Origin: an uncultured Kordiimonas sp.
Lineage (GTDB): Bacteria; Pseudomonadota; Alphaproteobacteria; Sphingomonadales; Kordiimonadaceae
Length of the DNA: 64,000 nucleotides
Direction of reading: 5' to 3'
Assembly (NCBI GenBank): GCA_947503625.1
Contig: CANNEK010000001.1
Span: 434,001 to 498,000, forward strand
Of this stretch, positions 47,797 through 55,124 are shown piece after piece. The translations under genes were made by a program, and so were the position numbers. Numbering within the stretch: position 1 is the first letter of the stretch; every line of letters starts with the position of its first letter. Below the pieces are notes generated by a model. The model was not told the DNA's origin. It saw only the letters and a list, made by a program, of their open reading frames with translations, and did no database searches.

Positions 47797-48315
47797 CTAC
47801 CGGGTCCGGGTCTTGATGCTGTGTTCCGGCGGCGGATACAGCGTTTCATGATTGATGCTCAGCGCTTCATAAAAGGGACTGACCGCTTTGACGTGAGCGA
47901 GGAAGCGCCCCTGCTTCATCAGGGTAATATGCACGGGCATACCAAGCCGTTCGGTCAGGGTGGCCATGGTGCCTGCGCGCCATTCCTCTGCTTTTGCCGG
48001 GATACGGTTGCTGGTGACAATCAGCGTATAGGGCTCGTCGCGGGCCACCATCGCGCCCACATCGCTGTGCGGCCCGTGCAGAATAATCTGGCAGATGCGC
48101 CGCGTGCGCGGTGGCTTGCGGGACAGCGCGCGCATGCGGTTGTCGTGCGCGGCAAATGTTTCAAGGATGGTTTCGCGCATGTGCCGCAGGTTCACCTCGC
48201 GCCGTTCTTCCCGGTTCAGGCGGCGCGGTTCATCCGATGCTGCTGTAGGTGATTGTTCGGGTGTTTCTACGGTTGGTTGTGGTGTTTCTTGTGTGCTAGA
48301 CGTGTGATCAGCCAT
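47797..48315 (-). CDS. degenerate nucleotidyltransferase-like protein
   Basis: 172 residues. A T/P/E-rich N-terminal tail (about 35 residues) is followed by a charged helix and a domain that mirrors the nucleotidyltransferase half of 39043-39960: ICQIILHGPHSDVG in place of LLFGSFARG, EPYTLIVTSN in place of DYDLLIVVSS, and MPVHITLMKQG...FYEALSINHETLY in place of REVNFIVHP...GIPLYE. The GS motif and the metal aspartates are missing, so it is probably inactive as a transferase. Diverges from the Xre regulator. Its natural C-terminus may be the frame at 47426-47845. The family assignment is pattern-based inference. Confidence 0.45.
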   Translation of the reverse strand: MADHTSSTQETPQPTVETPEQSPTAASDEPRRLNREERREVNLRHMRETILETFAAHDNRMRALSRKPPRTRRICQIILHGPHSDVGAMVARDEPYTLIVTSNRIPAKAEEWRAGTMATLTERLGMPVHITLMKQGRFLAHVKAVSPFYEALSINHETLYPPPEHSIKTRTR

Positions 48316-48419
48316 GCCGACCTCCTCTAAAGGTTGGTTGTGGTTAGGCCCGGTGAGGTGTTACAGCACCTTGCCGGGTCGTTATGAGGTTTTCAGCACA
48401 AACGCACATTGCTTGCATC

Positions 48420-48510
48420 GTGCTCAAAACAAAATACATTGTGCTAAGAATGATAACACTAGTCAAGCTTAAATGAGCACACTGTGCTAATTAATTATAT
48501 CATGGTGCTA
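48420..48510. promoter_or_regulatory. phased GTGCT operator repeats before xre gene
   Basis: GTGCT(A/C) occurs at 48420, 48441, 48484 and 48505, giving spacings of 21, 43 and 21 bases: two or four helical turns on one DNA face. The copy at 48484 is part of a palindrome AGCAC-ACT-GTGCT (48476-48488). Further inverted AGCAC copies are at 48365 and 48395. It sits between the Xre gene and the divergent nucleotidyltransferase-like gene, so autoregulation of both is likely. Confidence 0.6.
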
Positions 48511-48512
48511 TT

Positions 48513-48734
48513 ATGAAGCCGATTCAATGTAAAATGGCACGAACCGCCCTGGGGTGGGGTGTCCGTGATCTTGCGAAAGCAGCCGATGTAGCGCCCGCAA
48601 CAGTAACGCGATTTGAAGGTGGCAAGGGTCTGCAATCACGCTCGATCGACGCTATGCGTGTGGCACTGGAAACAGGCGGCGTTATATTCATTCACGAAAA
48701 CGGCGACGGACCCGGCGTACGCCTGAAAAAATAG
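48513..48734 (+). CDS. small Xre-type helix-turn-helix regulator
   Basis: 73 residues, a single HTH_3 domain: CKMARTALGWGVRDLAKAADVAPATVTRFEGG (written here in two parts: residues 6-25 and 26-37), then a short C-terminal strand VALETGGVIFIHENG that is typical of stand-alone DNA-binding regulators of this length. The start overlaps the last operator repeat region with no clear ribosome site, so the transcript may be leaderless or start close by. Likely represses its own promoter and the divergent gene. Confidence 0.85.
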   Translation: MKPIQCKMARTALGWGVRDLAKAADVAPATVTRFEGGKGLQSRSIDAMRVALETGGVIFIHENGDGPGVRLKK

Positions 48735-48823
48735 CGCTTCACCCGCACTCCAGCTAATCAACCTGTCAAGATAGTTTCGCTTGCACAAACACCCTCTCGT
48801 ACCAATCATTGGTGGTGGATTTT

Positions 48824-48851
48824 CAAGAGGGAAGCATCAAGAGGGAAGCAT
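48824..48851 (+). repeat. 14-base tandem duplication of ribosome site
   Basis: CAAGAGGGAAGCAT is repeated perfectly at 48824-48837 and 48838-48851. Each unit carries a GAGGGAA ribosome site; the second unit ends in the racemase start codon. Confidence 0.85.
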
Positions 48852-49530
48852 GATGCATATTGGAATGATTGGCGGCATTGGCCCCGCCGCGACCGAATTT
48901 TATTATCGGAACCTGGTAAAAAAGCACAATGATGCCGACCGCATCATGGAACTGACCATTGTGCATGCCGACACAATCGAGATGATCGAAAACTTCAAAA
49001 AAGGCGCAAACCAGGAACAGGCCAACATTTTCCTGAAGTTCACCGAACGGCTGCAGGCGGCAGGTTGCGACGCAGTGGCTGTAACCTCCATGGCCGGACA
49101 TTTCTGTATCGAGGAATTGACCGCAATCTCTCCCCTGCCCGTGCTGAACGCCGTACCCGCGATTGACGCCCGCTTCAGCGCAGACGGCATCAGGCGCATC
49201 GGCCTGCTGGGCACCAACGGCGTGATGGCCAGCAAATTTTATGGCGGCATCAAAAGCGCTGAAGTGCTGGTGCCTGCGGGCGATACGTTTGAGAACGTCA
49301 GCGAAGAATATTTCGCCATTGCCCGTGCTGGCGCCTGTACCGACGAGCAGCGTGCTTTTTTCTTTACTGAAGGCCAAAAACTTATCGACCGGGGCGCTGA
49401 TGCCGTCATTCTGGCGGGTACCGACCTGTGCCTTGCGTTTGACGGGCAAAGCCCCGGCTACCGCGTGCTCGACAGCGCGCTCATTCATGTGGATGCGATT
49501 TTCGAGGCTTCTGTTACGGACCGGGTTTAG
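48850..49530 (+). CDS. aspartate/glutamate racemase-family protein, cysteine-less site
   Basis: 226 residues from ATG 48850. GMIGGIGPAATEFYYRNLV is the clear N-terminus of the Asp/Glu racemase family. The two catalytic cysteines are not present: the first motif (usually CNT) is TSMAG with S80, and the second (usually GCTE) is AGTDL with G190. Other cysteines (C73, C86, C163, C194) are near but out of register. It therefore probably does not racemise by the usual two-thiol route. A 26-codon 3' fragment of a relative lies at 50057-50134. Confidence 0.82.
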   Translation: MMHIGMIGGIGPAATEFYYRNLVKKHNDADRIMELTIVHADTIEMIENFKKGANQEQANIFLKFTERLQAAGCDAVAVTSMAGHFCIEELTAISPLPVLNAVPAIDARFSADGIRRIGLLGTNGVMASKFYGGIKSAEVLVPAGDTFENVSEEYFAIARAGACTDEQRAFFFTEGQKLIDRGADAVILAGTDLCLAFDGQSPGYRVLDSALIHVDAIFEASVTDRV

Positions 49531-49608
49531 GAGGACTGGCAAACTGTTGATATTAATCTCCAGTCATGTTTGTCTGATTTGAGAATTCATGAGCCAGCGA
49601 GGAACATC

Positions 49609-50019
49609 ATGACTAAAGCGACGATAACCTGGGCAATTGTGTTAATGCTTATTATGTTGCTCTTGATGGGCTTCATGGAGTTATACAACGACCTCAAACG
49701 CGATACCGAGGAAATCAAGACTGGTAGAAACCGGACAATTTTCGAAGAACACGAAGTTGGTTCGGGTATACACACTGTTAACTTCAAGTCAGAATTTCCC
49801 GATATCGTAACGATACTGGACTTTCGTCCGTCTAAAAACTCAAGCGTAAGCTCGATGAAGGCAACGAAAGAAAGTGAACTTGTTTACGATCTTCAATGCT
49901 TGAAGTTCGGAGCGTCCGAATACACTGCATCAGTTACGGTTCAAGACAGCAAGCGACAGCAATATCAAGCAACAGTCAAAGTGTTTGTGGTCTGCAAAGA
50001 GCCGTCAGAAGAATACTAG
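49609..50019 (+). CDS. single-pass membrane protein, unknown
   Basis: 136 residues from ATG 49609 with GAGGA upstream. One N-terminal membrane helix (ITWAIVLMLIMLLLMGFM), then a soluble beta-type domain of about 105 residues with two cysteines. No family recognised. It sits between the racemase-like gene and a racemase 3' fragment, as though it arrived within or replaced a duplicated copy. Confidence 0.65.
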   Translation: MTKATITWAIVLMLIMLLLMGFMELYNDLKRDTEEIKTGRNRTIFEEHEVGSGIHTVNFKSEFPDIVTILDFRPSKNSSVSSMKATKESELVYDLQCLKFGASEYTASVTVQDSKRQQYQATVKVFVVCKEPSEEY

Positions 50020-50056
50020 ACTGACGATCTATCTTAAACTTCCGAGTTTTCATGCA

Positions 50057-50134
50057 GTGGACCGACAGGATCCCGGCTTTCCGGCGATCGACAGCGCCCC
50101 GGTACATGTGGATACAATGATCCGGATCGAATAA
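50057..50134 (+). pseudogene. 3' fragment of a racemase-family gene
   Basis: The 25 codons before TAA read VDRQDPGFPAIDSAPVHVDT then MIRIE. This aligns with the end of the intact racemase-like protein (FDGQSPGYRVLDSALIHVDA). No start or upstream part is left, so it is the tail of a lost second copy. Confidence 0.65.
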
Positions 50135-50368
50135 AAACTATGTGTCCACCTTTACATTGACAAAGTCGTATAAAGTGTATCAATATCGCGCAATAGTTGT
50201 AAATATTGCGGTTCCATCTGTGGGGGAAATCATGGTGCCTCCCAATATTGGTTTTGTGCCCAACCTTTTCATTTGCTGCCCAGACACGCAAAATTGCGAT
50301 AGCCATATATAAAACGCTGAGTCTGACGAGAACACGAATTGGCGGAATGCAGCCCCCGCTATAATACT

Positions 50369-50515
50369 ATGCTGGATCTGCGCTTCCATTCGGCTGGCGT
50401 TGCAGCGTGGAACCCGCAAGCCGAGGTCTTGAAGACTTCGCAAGCATACTGCGATGCTGAAACACAGGGCGGAACCGACCATAGGCCGGTCGTGCTGACG
50501 ATTGATATTCAATAA
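50369..50515 (+). pseudogene. possible 3' fragment of an EEP-family gene
   Basis: A 48-codon frame (MLDLRFHSAGVAAWNPQAEV...) ends GTDHRPVVLTIDIQ, like the DH-x-PVV end of endonuclease/exonuclease/phosphatase proteins (compare SDHLPVVV at the end of 43873-44835). An in-frame stop at 50324 and no ribosome site argue for a remnant. Assignment rests on one short motif. Confidence 0.35.
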
Positions 50516-50576
50516 CTCTTTTCACTCGTGCGCCAAATAATAAGACGGAATACAAGCCAGAGGGAAGGCATTAACT

Positions 50577-51302
50577 ATGCAGAATACAATGATCAAAATT
50601 TCTTTGTTAACTTTGTGTGTTGTTTTCGGGACCCTTTCGGTTCAGGCACAAAATGTCATTTTTATGCGCCACGGCATAGACTTTAGACCCGACGAGAGTC
50701 CCAACCCAAATGCTAATCTTACCTCACACGGTGCCAAGGCAATAAGAAATGCTTTCGGCGCTAATCTCAACCAAGATTACTGTGACATGCTCTCGGGCGC
50801 TAAAGCGTTTAAGGTGTATTACCTGGATGTCTCAGTACCCGTGGATAGGCCTGGTCGCATTGATCGACCTGACTACTTTCTTTCGGCAGAGGCTGTTGCT
50901 GATGGCGTGCGAGATGGGCCCTGCATGTATATGCCCGAAACAGAAGTCCTCCCGTTAGAGGTGAGCAGTTATCAAACTTCACAGAATGATCCAGCCGATC
51001 TCGAAACAGTGTGGAAAGCTTTGAATCGAACTCATAAAGACTATGTCTCGATTATAATACTTGGGTCCGATTATTTGAAAGGTCTTGAAGACGAAAGGTT
51101 TACTAAATACTGGCCTGAAGTTCAGTTGATTCTAAATAATTTACGTAACTGCTTTAATGAAGTAAGAAATCTATCAGATTCGCCCAGAGCAAAACGCGCA
51201 TTTTATTACAACTATTTTTTCAGCGTTACCAATACTGCAGGACTAGTAGTATTGAATCCATATAGGATAAATGGAATAGAACCGCGTGATGATGGTTGCT
51301 AA
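50577..51302 (+). CDS. exported histidine-phosphatase-like protein, divergent
   Basis: 241 residues with a signal peptide (LLTLCVVFGTLSVQA). NVIFMRHGIDFRPDE carries the RHG of the histidine phosphatase superfamily, and NLTSHGAKAIRNAF fits the following LTxxG-x-xQA block. The second catalytic histidine is not apparent: the matching strand is VSIIILGSDYL. Six cysteines. The gene is more AT-rich than its neighbours, consistent with transfer. Its last 77 bases overlap the opposite-strand 51226-51672 gene. Confidence 0.6.
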   Translation: MQNTMIKISLLTLCVVFGTLSVQAQNVIFMRHGIDFRPDESPNPNANLTSHGAKAIRNAFGANLNQDYCDMLSGAKAFKVYYLDVSVPVDRPGRIDRPDYFLSAEAVADGVRDGPCMYMPETEVLPLEVSSYQTSQNDPADLETVWKALNRTHKDYVSIIILGSDYLKGLEDERFTKYWPEVQLILNNLRNCFNEVRNLSDSPRAKRAFYYNYFFSVTNTAGLVVLNPYRINGIEPRDDGC

Positions 51303-51672
51303 GGCAGTCCAGTTCCGCCTGAACTGCCAATAGAAAATACCTGCCACGACTAAGCCCAACCCGGCAGCGCCAAATCTTATTTTGGCAAGCATCAAGTTCC
51401 CCTTCATTGTCGGGCGGCGCTCGCTCATTCGATTGTTGTCCGTTCCTCCATGTTTTCACGAACATCAGAAGCTGCTCGGCAGGAACTCCGAGCGCATAAA
51501 TGCCACCGCACCAAAGAGCCGCCCATAGCGAATAGTCTGAAAGCGTTCTCGCAGTGACCGTTTCAAGGTCTTTGATTTCCCAAGTCAGGTAACAGCAGTA
51601 AACACAAAGACCGATCAGCACGGCCCTGCGAATAACCCACTTTTCGGGAACTGGAACATCAGTCACGTTCAC
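51226..51672 (-). CDS. holin-like membrane protein (phage lysis cassette)
   Basis: Up to 148 residues from GTG 51672, with AAGGA upstream and a GTGA overlap with the stop of the 27-residue gene before it. NVTDVPVPEKWVIRRAVLIG opens like small phage holins, and two membrane segments follow (LIGLCVYCCYLTW and ALWCGGIYALGVPA). The C-terminal 60 residues overlap another small membrane gene in a different frame, so part of this tail may not be under selection. Downstream of an endolysin-like gene on the same strand. Confidence 0.5.
   Translation of the reverse strand: MNVTDVPVPEKWVIRRAVLIGLCVYCCYLTWEIKDLETVTARTLSDYSLWAALWCGGIYALGVPAEQLLMFVKTWRNGQQSNERAPPDNEGELDACQNKIWRCRVGLSRGRYFLLAVQAELDCLSNHHHAVLFHLSYMDSILLVLQYW
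51243..51392 (-). CDS. nested small membrane protein
   Basis: 49 residues from ATG 51392, which has AAGGGGAA at good distance. One membrane helix (FGAAGLGLVVAGIFYW) and a basic/aromatic C-terminus. It lies wholly within 51226-51672 in another frame, an arrangement recalling nested phage lysis genes (Rz/Rz1), although it has no lipobox. Confidence 0.4.
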   Translation of the reverse strand: MLAKIRFGAAGLGLVVAGIFYWQFRRNWTALATIITRFYSIYPIWIQYY

Positions 51673-51752
51673 TCATCCTTTTTATGGATGTGTCGAATGA
51701 GGGCAAACAGAAGCACTGCGCAGATGCACAGCCAGGTGAACGCCCGTTTCAT
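51669..51752 (-). CDS. 27-residue single-helix membrane peptide
   Basis: MKRAFTWLCICAVLLFALIR then a basic tail HIHKKDE. Its stop overlaps the next gene's GTG start (GTGA). It sits between the endolysin-like and holin-like genes. No strong ribosome site, so support comes from the coupling and the membrane-peptide composition. Confidence 0.4.
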   Translation of the reverse strand: MKRAFTWLCICAVLLFALIRHIHKKDE

Positions 51753-51815
51753 TGTTTGTTTAGTCTGGTCGTTGAATCAGTTGGTCACGGCAACGGGTGC
51801 CGAAATAAATGAAGA

Positions 51816-52292
51816 TCACGAAAATCCAGCGGGTTTACAGTGTCTCCAGTCTTTCAGAAACTCGTCCACAGTGCCTTTGCCCAGTGGCGTATTCCAATGG
51901 GCTTTCCAGTAGTCAGCCAGGCCATTATCATTGTCCACAGCAGGCAGCGGCTGAAGCACACGTGAATAGATTAGCCTGCCCGCTGCTGTTGCATAAACGG
52001 GGTCCATCAAAGCTTCTTCAGGTGTGCAATTTGCAGATGGCTCGAAGCCATTGAGAAGCGCCTTGCGGCGCGGCCTGTATTCCAGAAAGTTCAAATACAG
52101 GTCTTCCAGTGTTTCCGGCTCGATCTGATAATAAGAAAGGGCAGGACCACCATCCACCTGCCGATCATACTTGAAGCCTCCGGATTCGTGACACGCTGTC
52201 ATCAGCAGTAGTTTTTCTGCCGAAGGGCTTTGCATGTCCATCTTCAAGAGTGTTGGGCGCAGTGTCCCTTCCAGAAACTCAGTCGCATTCAT
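51816..52292 (-). CDS. phage-type endolysin / muralytic protein
   Basis: 158 residues. LLLMTACHESGGFKYDRQVD followed by GGPALSYYQIEPETLEDLY resembles endolysins of marine podophages: a glutamate after a conserved histidine, then the GPALG-x-x-Q-x-EP block. No signal peptide, so release would need a holin; candidates follow directly downstream. Likely a leftover or domesticated lysis gene, since no other phage structural genes are seen. Confidence 0.65.
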   Translation of the reverse strand: MNATEFLEGTLRPTLLKMDMQSPSAEKLLLMTACHESGGFKYDRQVDGGPALSYYQIEPETLEDLYLNFLEYRPRRKALLNGFEPSANCTPEEALMDPVYATAAGRLIYSRVLQPLPAVDNDNGLADYWKAHWNTPLGKGTVDEFLKDWRHCKPAGFS

Positions 52293-52390
52293 TGCTTACC
52301 CTCCTGTTGGCAAGTCAATCATGCCGCTCTTTGTATCTGGAATAAATGGTGACGACTAACCCACCACATTATTGAGGGTCAGCGGCAAAC

Positions 52391-52669
52391 CTACTCCGCA
52401 GCGCGCAGCATTACCTGCCTTCTGCGGTAGGTAATGCGGCCGCTTTCGCGGTAGGTTATGGAAACCGCGCCGAAGCTGAGCGCAAGCGCGCGGCGCTCGG
52501 CACTGATATCGAAATGCACGCGGTGGGTGCCTTCATATTGCAGCCACTTGTGGTCGATGCCCAGCATGGTTGCCATCGCCAGCAGTTCCTCAAGGCTGTC
52601 GGCCAGCATGTGGTTCATATGCAGCCCGTGAAACGGGATCATCGCGTTATCGACATAAACAGCCATCAT
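52391..52669 (-). CDS. DUF4031 domain protein
   Basis: 92 residues. AVYVDNAMIPFHGLHMNHML, ELLAMATMLGIDHKWLQY, HFDISAERRALALSFGAVSI: the DUF4031 pattern, a small domain of unknown function found on chromosomes and often in phages. Two ATGs in tandem at the start. It is the upstream neighbour of the lysis cassette on the same strand and may belong to it. Confidence 0.82.
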   Translation of the reverse strand: MMAVYVDNAMIPFHGLHMNHMLADSLEELLAMATMLGIDHKWLQYEGTHRVHFDISAERRALALSFGAVSITYRESGRITYRRRQVMLRAAE

Positions 52670-52721
52670 GTTTCCCTAGCGCACCGAAGCCCTGAATAAC
52701 AAACAAAAAGGATAACAAACG

Positions 52722-52749
52722 AAAAAGGGCCGCCCCGAAAGGCAGCCCC
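52722..52749 (-). terminator. intrinsic terminator of rpsD
   Basis: On the minus strand GGGCTGCC, a short loop, GGCGGCCC (one T-G wobble) and then T5. It lies 24 bases past the rpsD stop. Confidence 0.85.
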
Positions 52750-52773
52750 AAAATTCTGAATGTGGTCTCGTGA

Positions 52774-53385
52774 TTAACGAGAGTAAAATTCCACCACCAG
52801 GTTCGGCTCCATGATCACCGGATATGGTACTTCATCAAGCGTTGGTACGCGCACGTACGTGGCTTTGAAGCCTTCAACGCTGACATACTCTGGGTATTCA
52901 CGCTCAGGGCTCTGGCTTGCTTCGATCACCATTGGAATGGCACGGGCTTTTTCGCGAACTTCCACAACATCGCCAGCTTTCAGGAGGCGAGAAGGAATGT
53001 TACAGCGCTTGCCGTTAACCAGAACATGACCGTGGCTGACGAACTGACGGGCACCAAACACAGTTGGTACGAACTTGGCGCGGTATACAAGTGCGTCCAG
53101 ACGGCACTCAAGGATACCTACCAGGTTTTCGCCTGTGTCGCCCTTGCGGCGTACAGCTTCATCGTAATAACGGCGGAACTGTTTCTCGGTGATGTTGCCG
53201 TAGTAGCCTTTCAGCTTCTGCTTGGCACGCAGCTGGATACCAAAGTCAGACAGCTTGCCTTTGCGGCGCTGACCGTGCTGGCCCGGGCCATAATCACGAC
53301 GGTTTACCGGGGACTTGGCACGGCCCCAGATGTTTTCGCCCATACGGCGATCAATTTTGTACTTCGCTTGGATACGCTTGGACAT
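52774..53385 (-). CDS. rpsD: 30S ribosomal protein S4
   Basis: 203 residues. Primary 16S rRNA binder that nucleates 30S assembly and also acts as a repressor in many bacteria. Seen: [43 protein letters not shown], and the S4 RNA-binding domain from about residue 93 ([35 protein letters not shown]). Single-gene unit with its own terminator, as usual in alphaproteobacteria. No zinc-binding cysteines at the N-terminus (C- type). Confidence 0.98.
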   Translation of the reverse strand: MSKRIQAKYKIDRRMGENIWGRAKSPVNRRDYGPGQHGQRRKGKLSDFGIQLRAKQKLKGYYGNITEKQFRRYYDEAVRRKGDTGENLVGILECRLDALVYRAKFVPTVFGARQFVSHGHVLVNGKRCNIPSRLLKAGDVVEVREKARAIPMVIEASQSPEREYPEYVSVEGFKATYVRVPTLDEVPYPVIMEPNLVVEFYSR

Positions 53386-53562
53386 GCGAATCGCTCCTTT
53401 TTCTAAGCGCCACGAGCGTGTGCAGTCCGAATTCGATAAGGCACTATATTGCTCGTGCGGACAGGATCACTATTGCCCTGACCATTCATTAACGGGCGGT
53501 GGATATAGGTGCAGGGGGCCAGTGTCAACGGAAAAGTTGTATTTCCGGTGCTTTATTGCGCT

Positions 53563-54282
53563 TTAAATCTGATATTCGGCAGTGTAGGTCACGCCGCCGG
53601 TCAGGTTTGCAGGCACAGCCACATCCATGAACTTTGGGTTCGGGAGCTTCAGGTTGCCCATCAGTTCCACATATTGCTCCTTGGTTTTCACCTGAAGACG
53701 CGGGTTGAACTCGCGCTCCTCCGCGATACGGCTTTCGTGCACACCGCGGTAATCATGGCCGGGATACACGACCGTGTCATCCGGCAGGGTAAGCAGTTTC
53801 CGGAAAATGCTGTCATACTGCGCGCCCGCGTCCCCGTTCTGGAAATCGGTGCGACCACTGCCCCTGATTAAAAGCGTGTCGCCTGTGAACACCATCGACC
53901 TTCCATCTGTTTCCAGCAAATAGCTGAAGCTGTCGTCGGTGTGGCCCGGTGTTGCGATGGCCTTCAGCGCATGGTTGCCGAATGTGATCTCCTCGCCGTC
54001 CTTAACGAAACGATCAATGCCGGAGGCACTTGAGCCTGCACCATGGATACTGAGCGCACCAAATGTCTCGCGCAAAGCCCCAAGCCCCGTGACATGGTCG
54101 GCGTGCACATGTGTGTCGATACCGTACTTAAGGGTCAGGCCCAACTCCTTGAGCAACCGGACATAAAGCGGCATCTGCTCCACAACCGGGTCGATCATCA
54201 CCGCTTCCCGGCTGTCTTCATCCCCGAGCAGATAGGTATACGTCCATGTTGCATGGTCAAAAAGTTGCCGGAAGATCATCAA
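53563..54282 (-). CDS. persulfide dioxygenase-like MBL hydrolase
   Basis: 239 residues of the ETHE1/Blh type: TYTYLLGDEDSREAVMIDPV, the metal motif THVHADHVTG, TPGHTDDSFSYLL, VFTGDTLLIRGSGRTDFQ and VYPGHDYRG. Family members oxidise glutathione persulfide to sulfite. Its start overlaps the rhodanese stop as ATGA, and the CsoR-like regulator leads the operon. The three genes form a sulfide/persulfide detoxification unit. Confidence 0.9.
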   Translation of the reverse strand: MMIFRQLFDHATWTYTYLLGDEDSREAVMIDPVVEQMPLYVRLLKELGLTLKYGIDTHVHADHVTGLGALRETFGALSIHGAGSSASGIDRFVKDGEEITFGNHALKAIATPGHTDDSFSYLLETDGRSMVFTGDTLLIRGSGRTDFQNGDAGAQYDSIFRKLLTLPDDTVVYPGHDYRGVHESRIAEEREFNPRLQVKTKEQYVELMGNLKLPNPKFMDVAVPANLTGGVTYTAEYQI

Positions 54283-54845
54283 TTTGCCTCCTGTGTTGCA
54301 TTGGCACCCGGATTAGTACCACCTGTGTTGTTCCACGGCATGCGGGCCAGCATCATACCCATGGCACATGTGTCTGTCAGCCCGGCAAACACCAGCCCTG
54401 CCCCAACAAAAGCCGACAGGCCGACGAACCAAGGGTGTACCAGTGCGCCCAGAACAACACCGAGCAGCACGAGAGAACCGGCAGCAATGCGCACCTGCCG
54501 CTCAAGCGACATGGTTTCCCTGCCGCGGTTAACCGGCATGCCGGAAGCATCGCAGGCATCAGTGCCACCTTCAACCACAAAGATGCTCTTGTCGGTTGCC
54601 CGGGCCAGTTGCTCGGCCGCCTTCATGGCACGACCGCCACTTTTACACAGGATGAAAATCTGGTCGGTGCCATCCGCCGCCGCAATTACCGTATCGGTAT
54701 CGAAGCCTTGCAGTGGAAACAGCCTGACACCATCTACATGGCAGGTTGCGTGCTCTGCAGGGGTACGCACGTCAATCATAAACAGGTTTGGGTGCAGGTT
54801 GCGCACCTTGCCGAACGCTTCGACCGAAATAGTTTGAACTTTCAC
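54279..54845 (-). CDS. rhodanese with DUF2892 membrane domain
   Basis: 188 residues. Residues 1-110 are a rhodanese domain (MIDVRTPAEHA, active loop CKSGGRA with the sulfur-carrying cysteine). Residues 115-175 are a two-helix DUF2892 segment (RIAAGSLVLLGVVLGALVHP and GAGLVFAGLTDTCAMGMMLA). It would hold sulfane sulfur at the inner face of the membrane. Middle gene of the regulator-rhodanese-dioxygenase operon, overlapping the next gene by four bases. Confidence 0.9.
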   Translation of the reverse strand: MKVQTISVEAFGKVRNLHPNLFMIDVRTPAEHATCHVDGVRLFPLQGFDTDTVIAAADGTDQIFILCKSGGRAMKAAEQLARATDKSIFVVEGGTDACDASGMPVNRGRETMSLERQVRIAAGSLVLLGVVLGALVHPWFVGLSAFVGAGLVFAGLTDTCAMGMMLARMPWNNTGGTNPGANATQEAN

Positions 54846-54857
54846 TGACTTACTCCT

Positions 54858-55112
54858 TTACGCGTACTTTGAGATCAACTTTCCAAGCTCGATGGCCTGA
54901 TCGGTCTCTCCCGACTTGATGTGTTCTTCAATCATACAGGCAAGCATAGTATGATTGGCCTTCTCGAGCGCTTTGCGGGCGGCGCTCATTTGCTGGGCGA
55001 CCCGTTCGCAATCAGGCTCGTCAACAGCCATCATCTTTTGAATTCCACGCAGCTGCCCTTCAATGCGTGCCAGCCTGTTCAGCATTGCTGTGCGGTCTTT
55101 TTCGTTGATCAT
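54858..55112 (-). CDS. CsoR/FrmR-family repressor, sulfur-type ligand set
   Basis: 84 residues from ATG 55112, which has GGAG seven bases upstream; a TTG four codons earlier is not needed. LNRLARIEGQLRGIQKMM and QQMSAARKALEKANHTML are the family helices. C35 matches the first CsoR ligand, but the expected copper histidine is M60 and the second cysteine is H64, while an extra C59 appears. So the canonical Cu(I) site is absent, and a thiol-based persulfide sensor in the manner of CstR is more likely. Its operator lies directly upstream. Confidence 0.85.
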   Translation of the reverse strand: MINEKDRTAMLNRLARIEGQLRGIQKMMAVDEPDCERVAQQMSAARKALEKANHTMLACMIEEHIKSGETDQAIELGKLISKYA

Positions 55113-55124
55113 AATGATCTCCAA

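Noticed and set aside
47664-47849. Arg-rich 61-codon minus-strand frame between the two halves of the nucleotidyltransferase-like gene
   Set aside because: Low-complexity arginine-rich product of GC-rich DNA; the -1 frame over the same bases is more protein-like.
50520-52700. Intact prophage
   Set aside because: Only lysis-type and DUF4031 genes are seen; no integrase, portal, capsid or tail genes and no attachment repeats.
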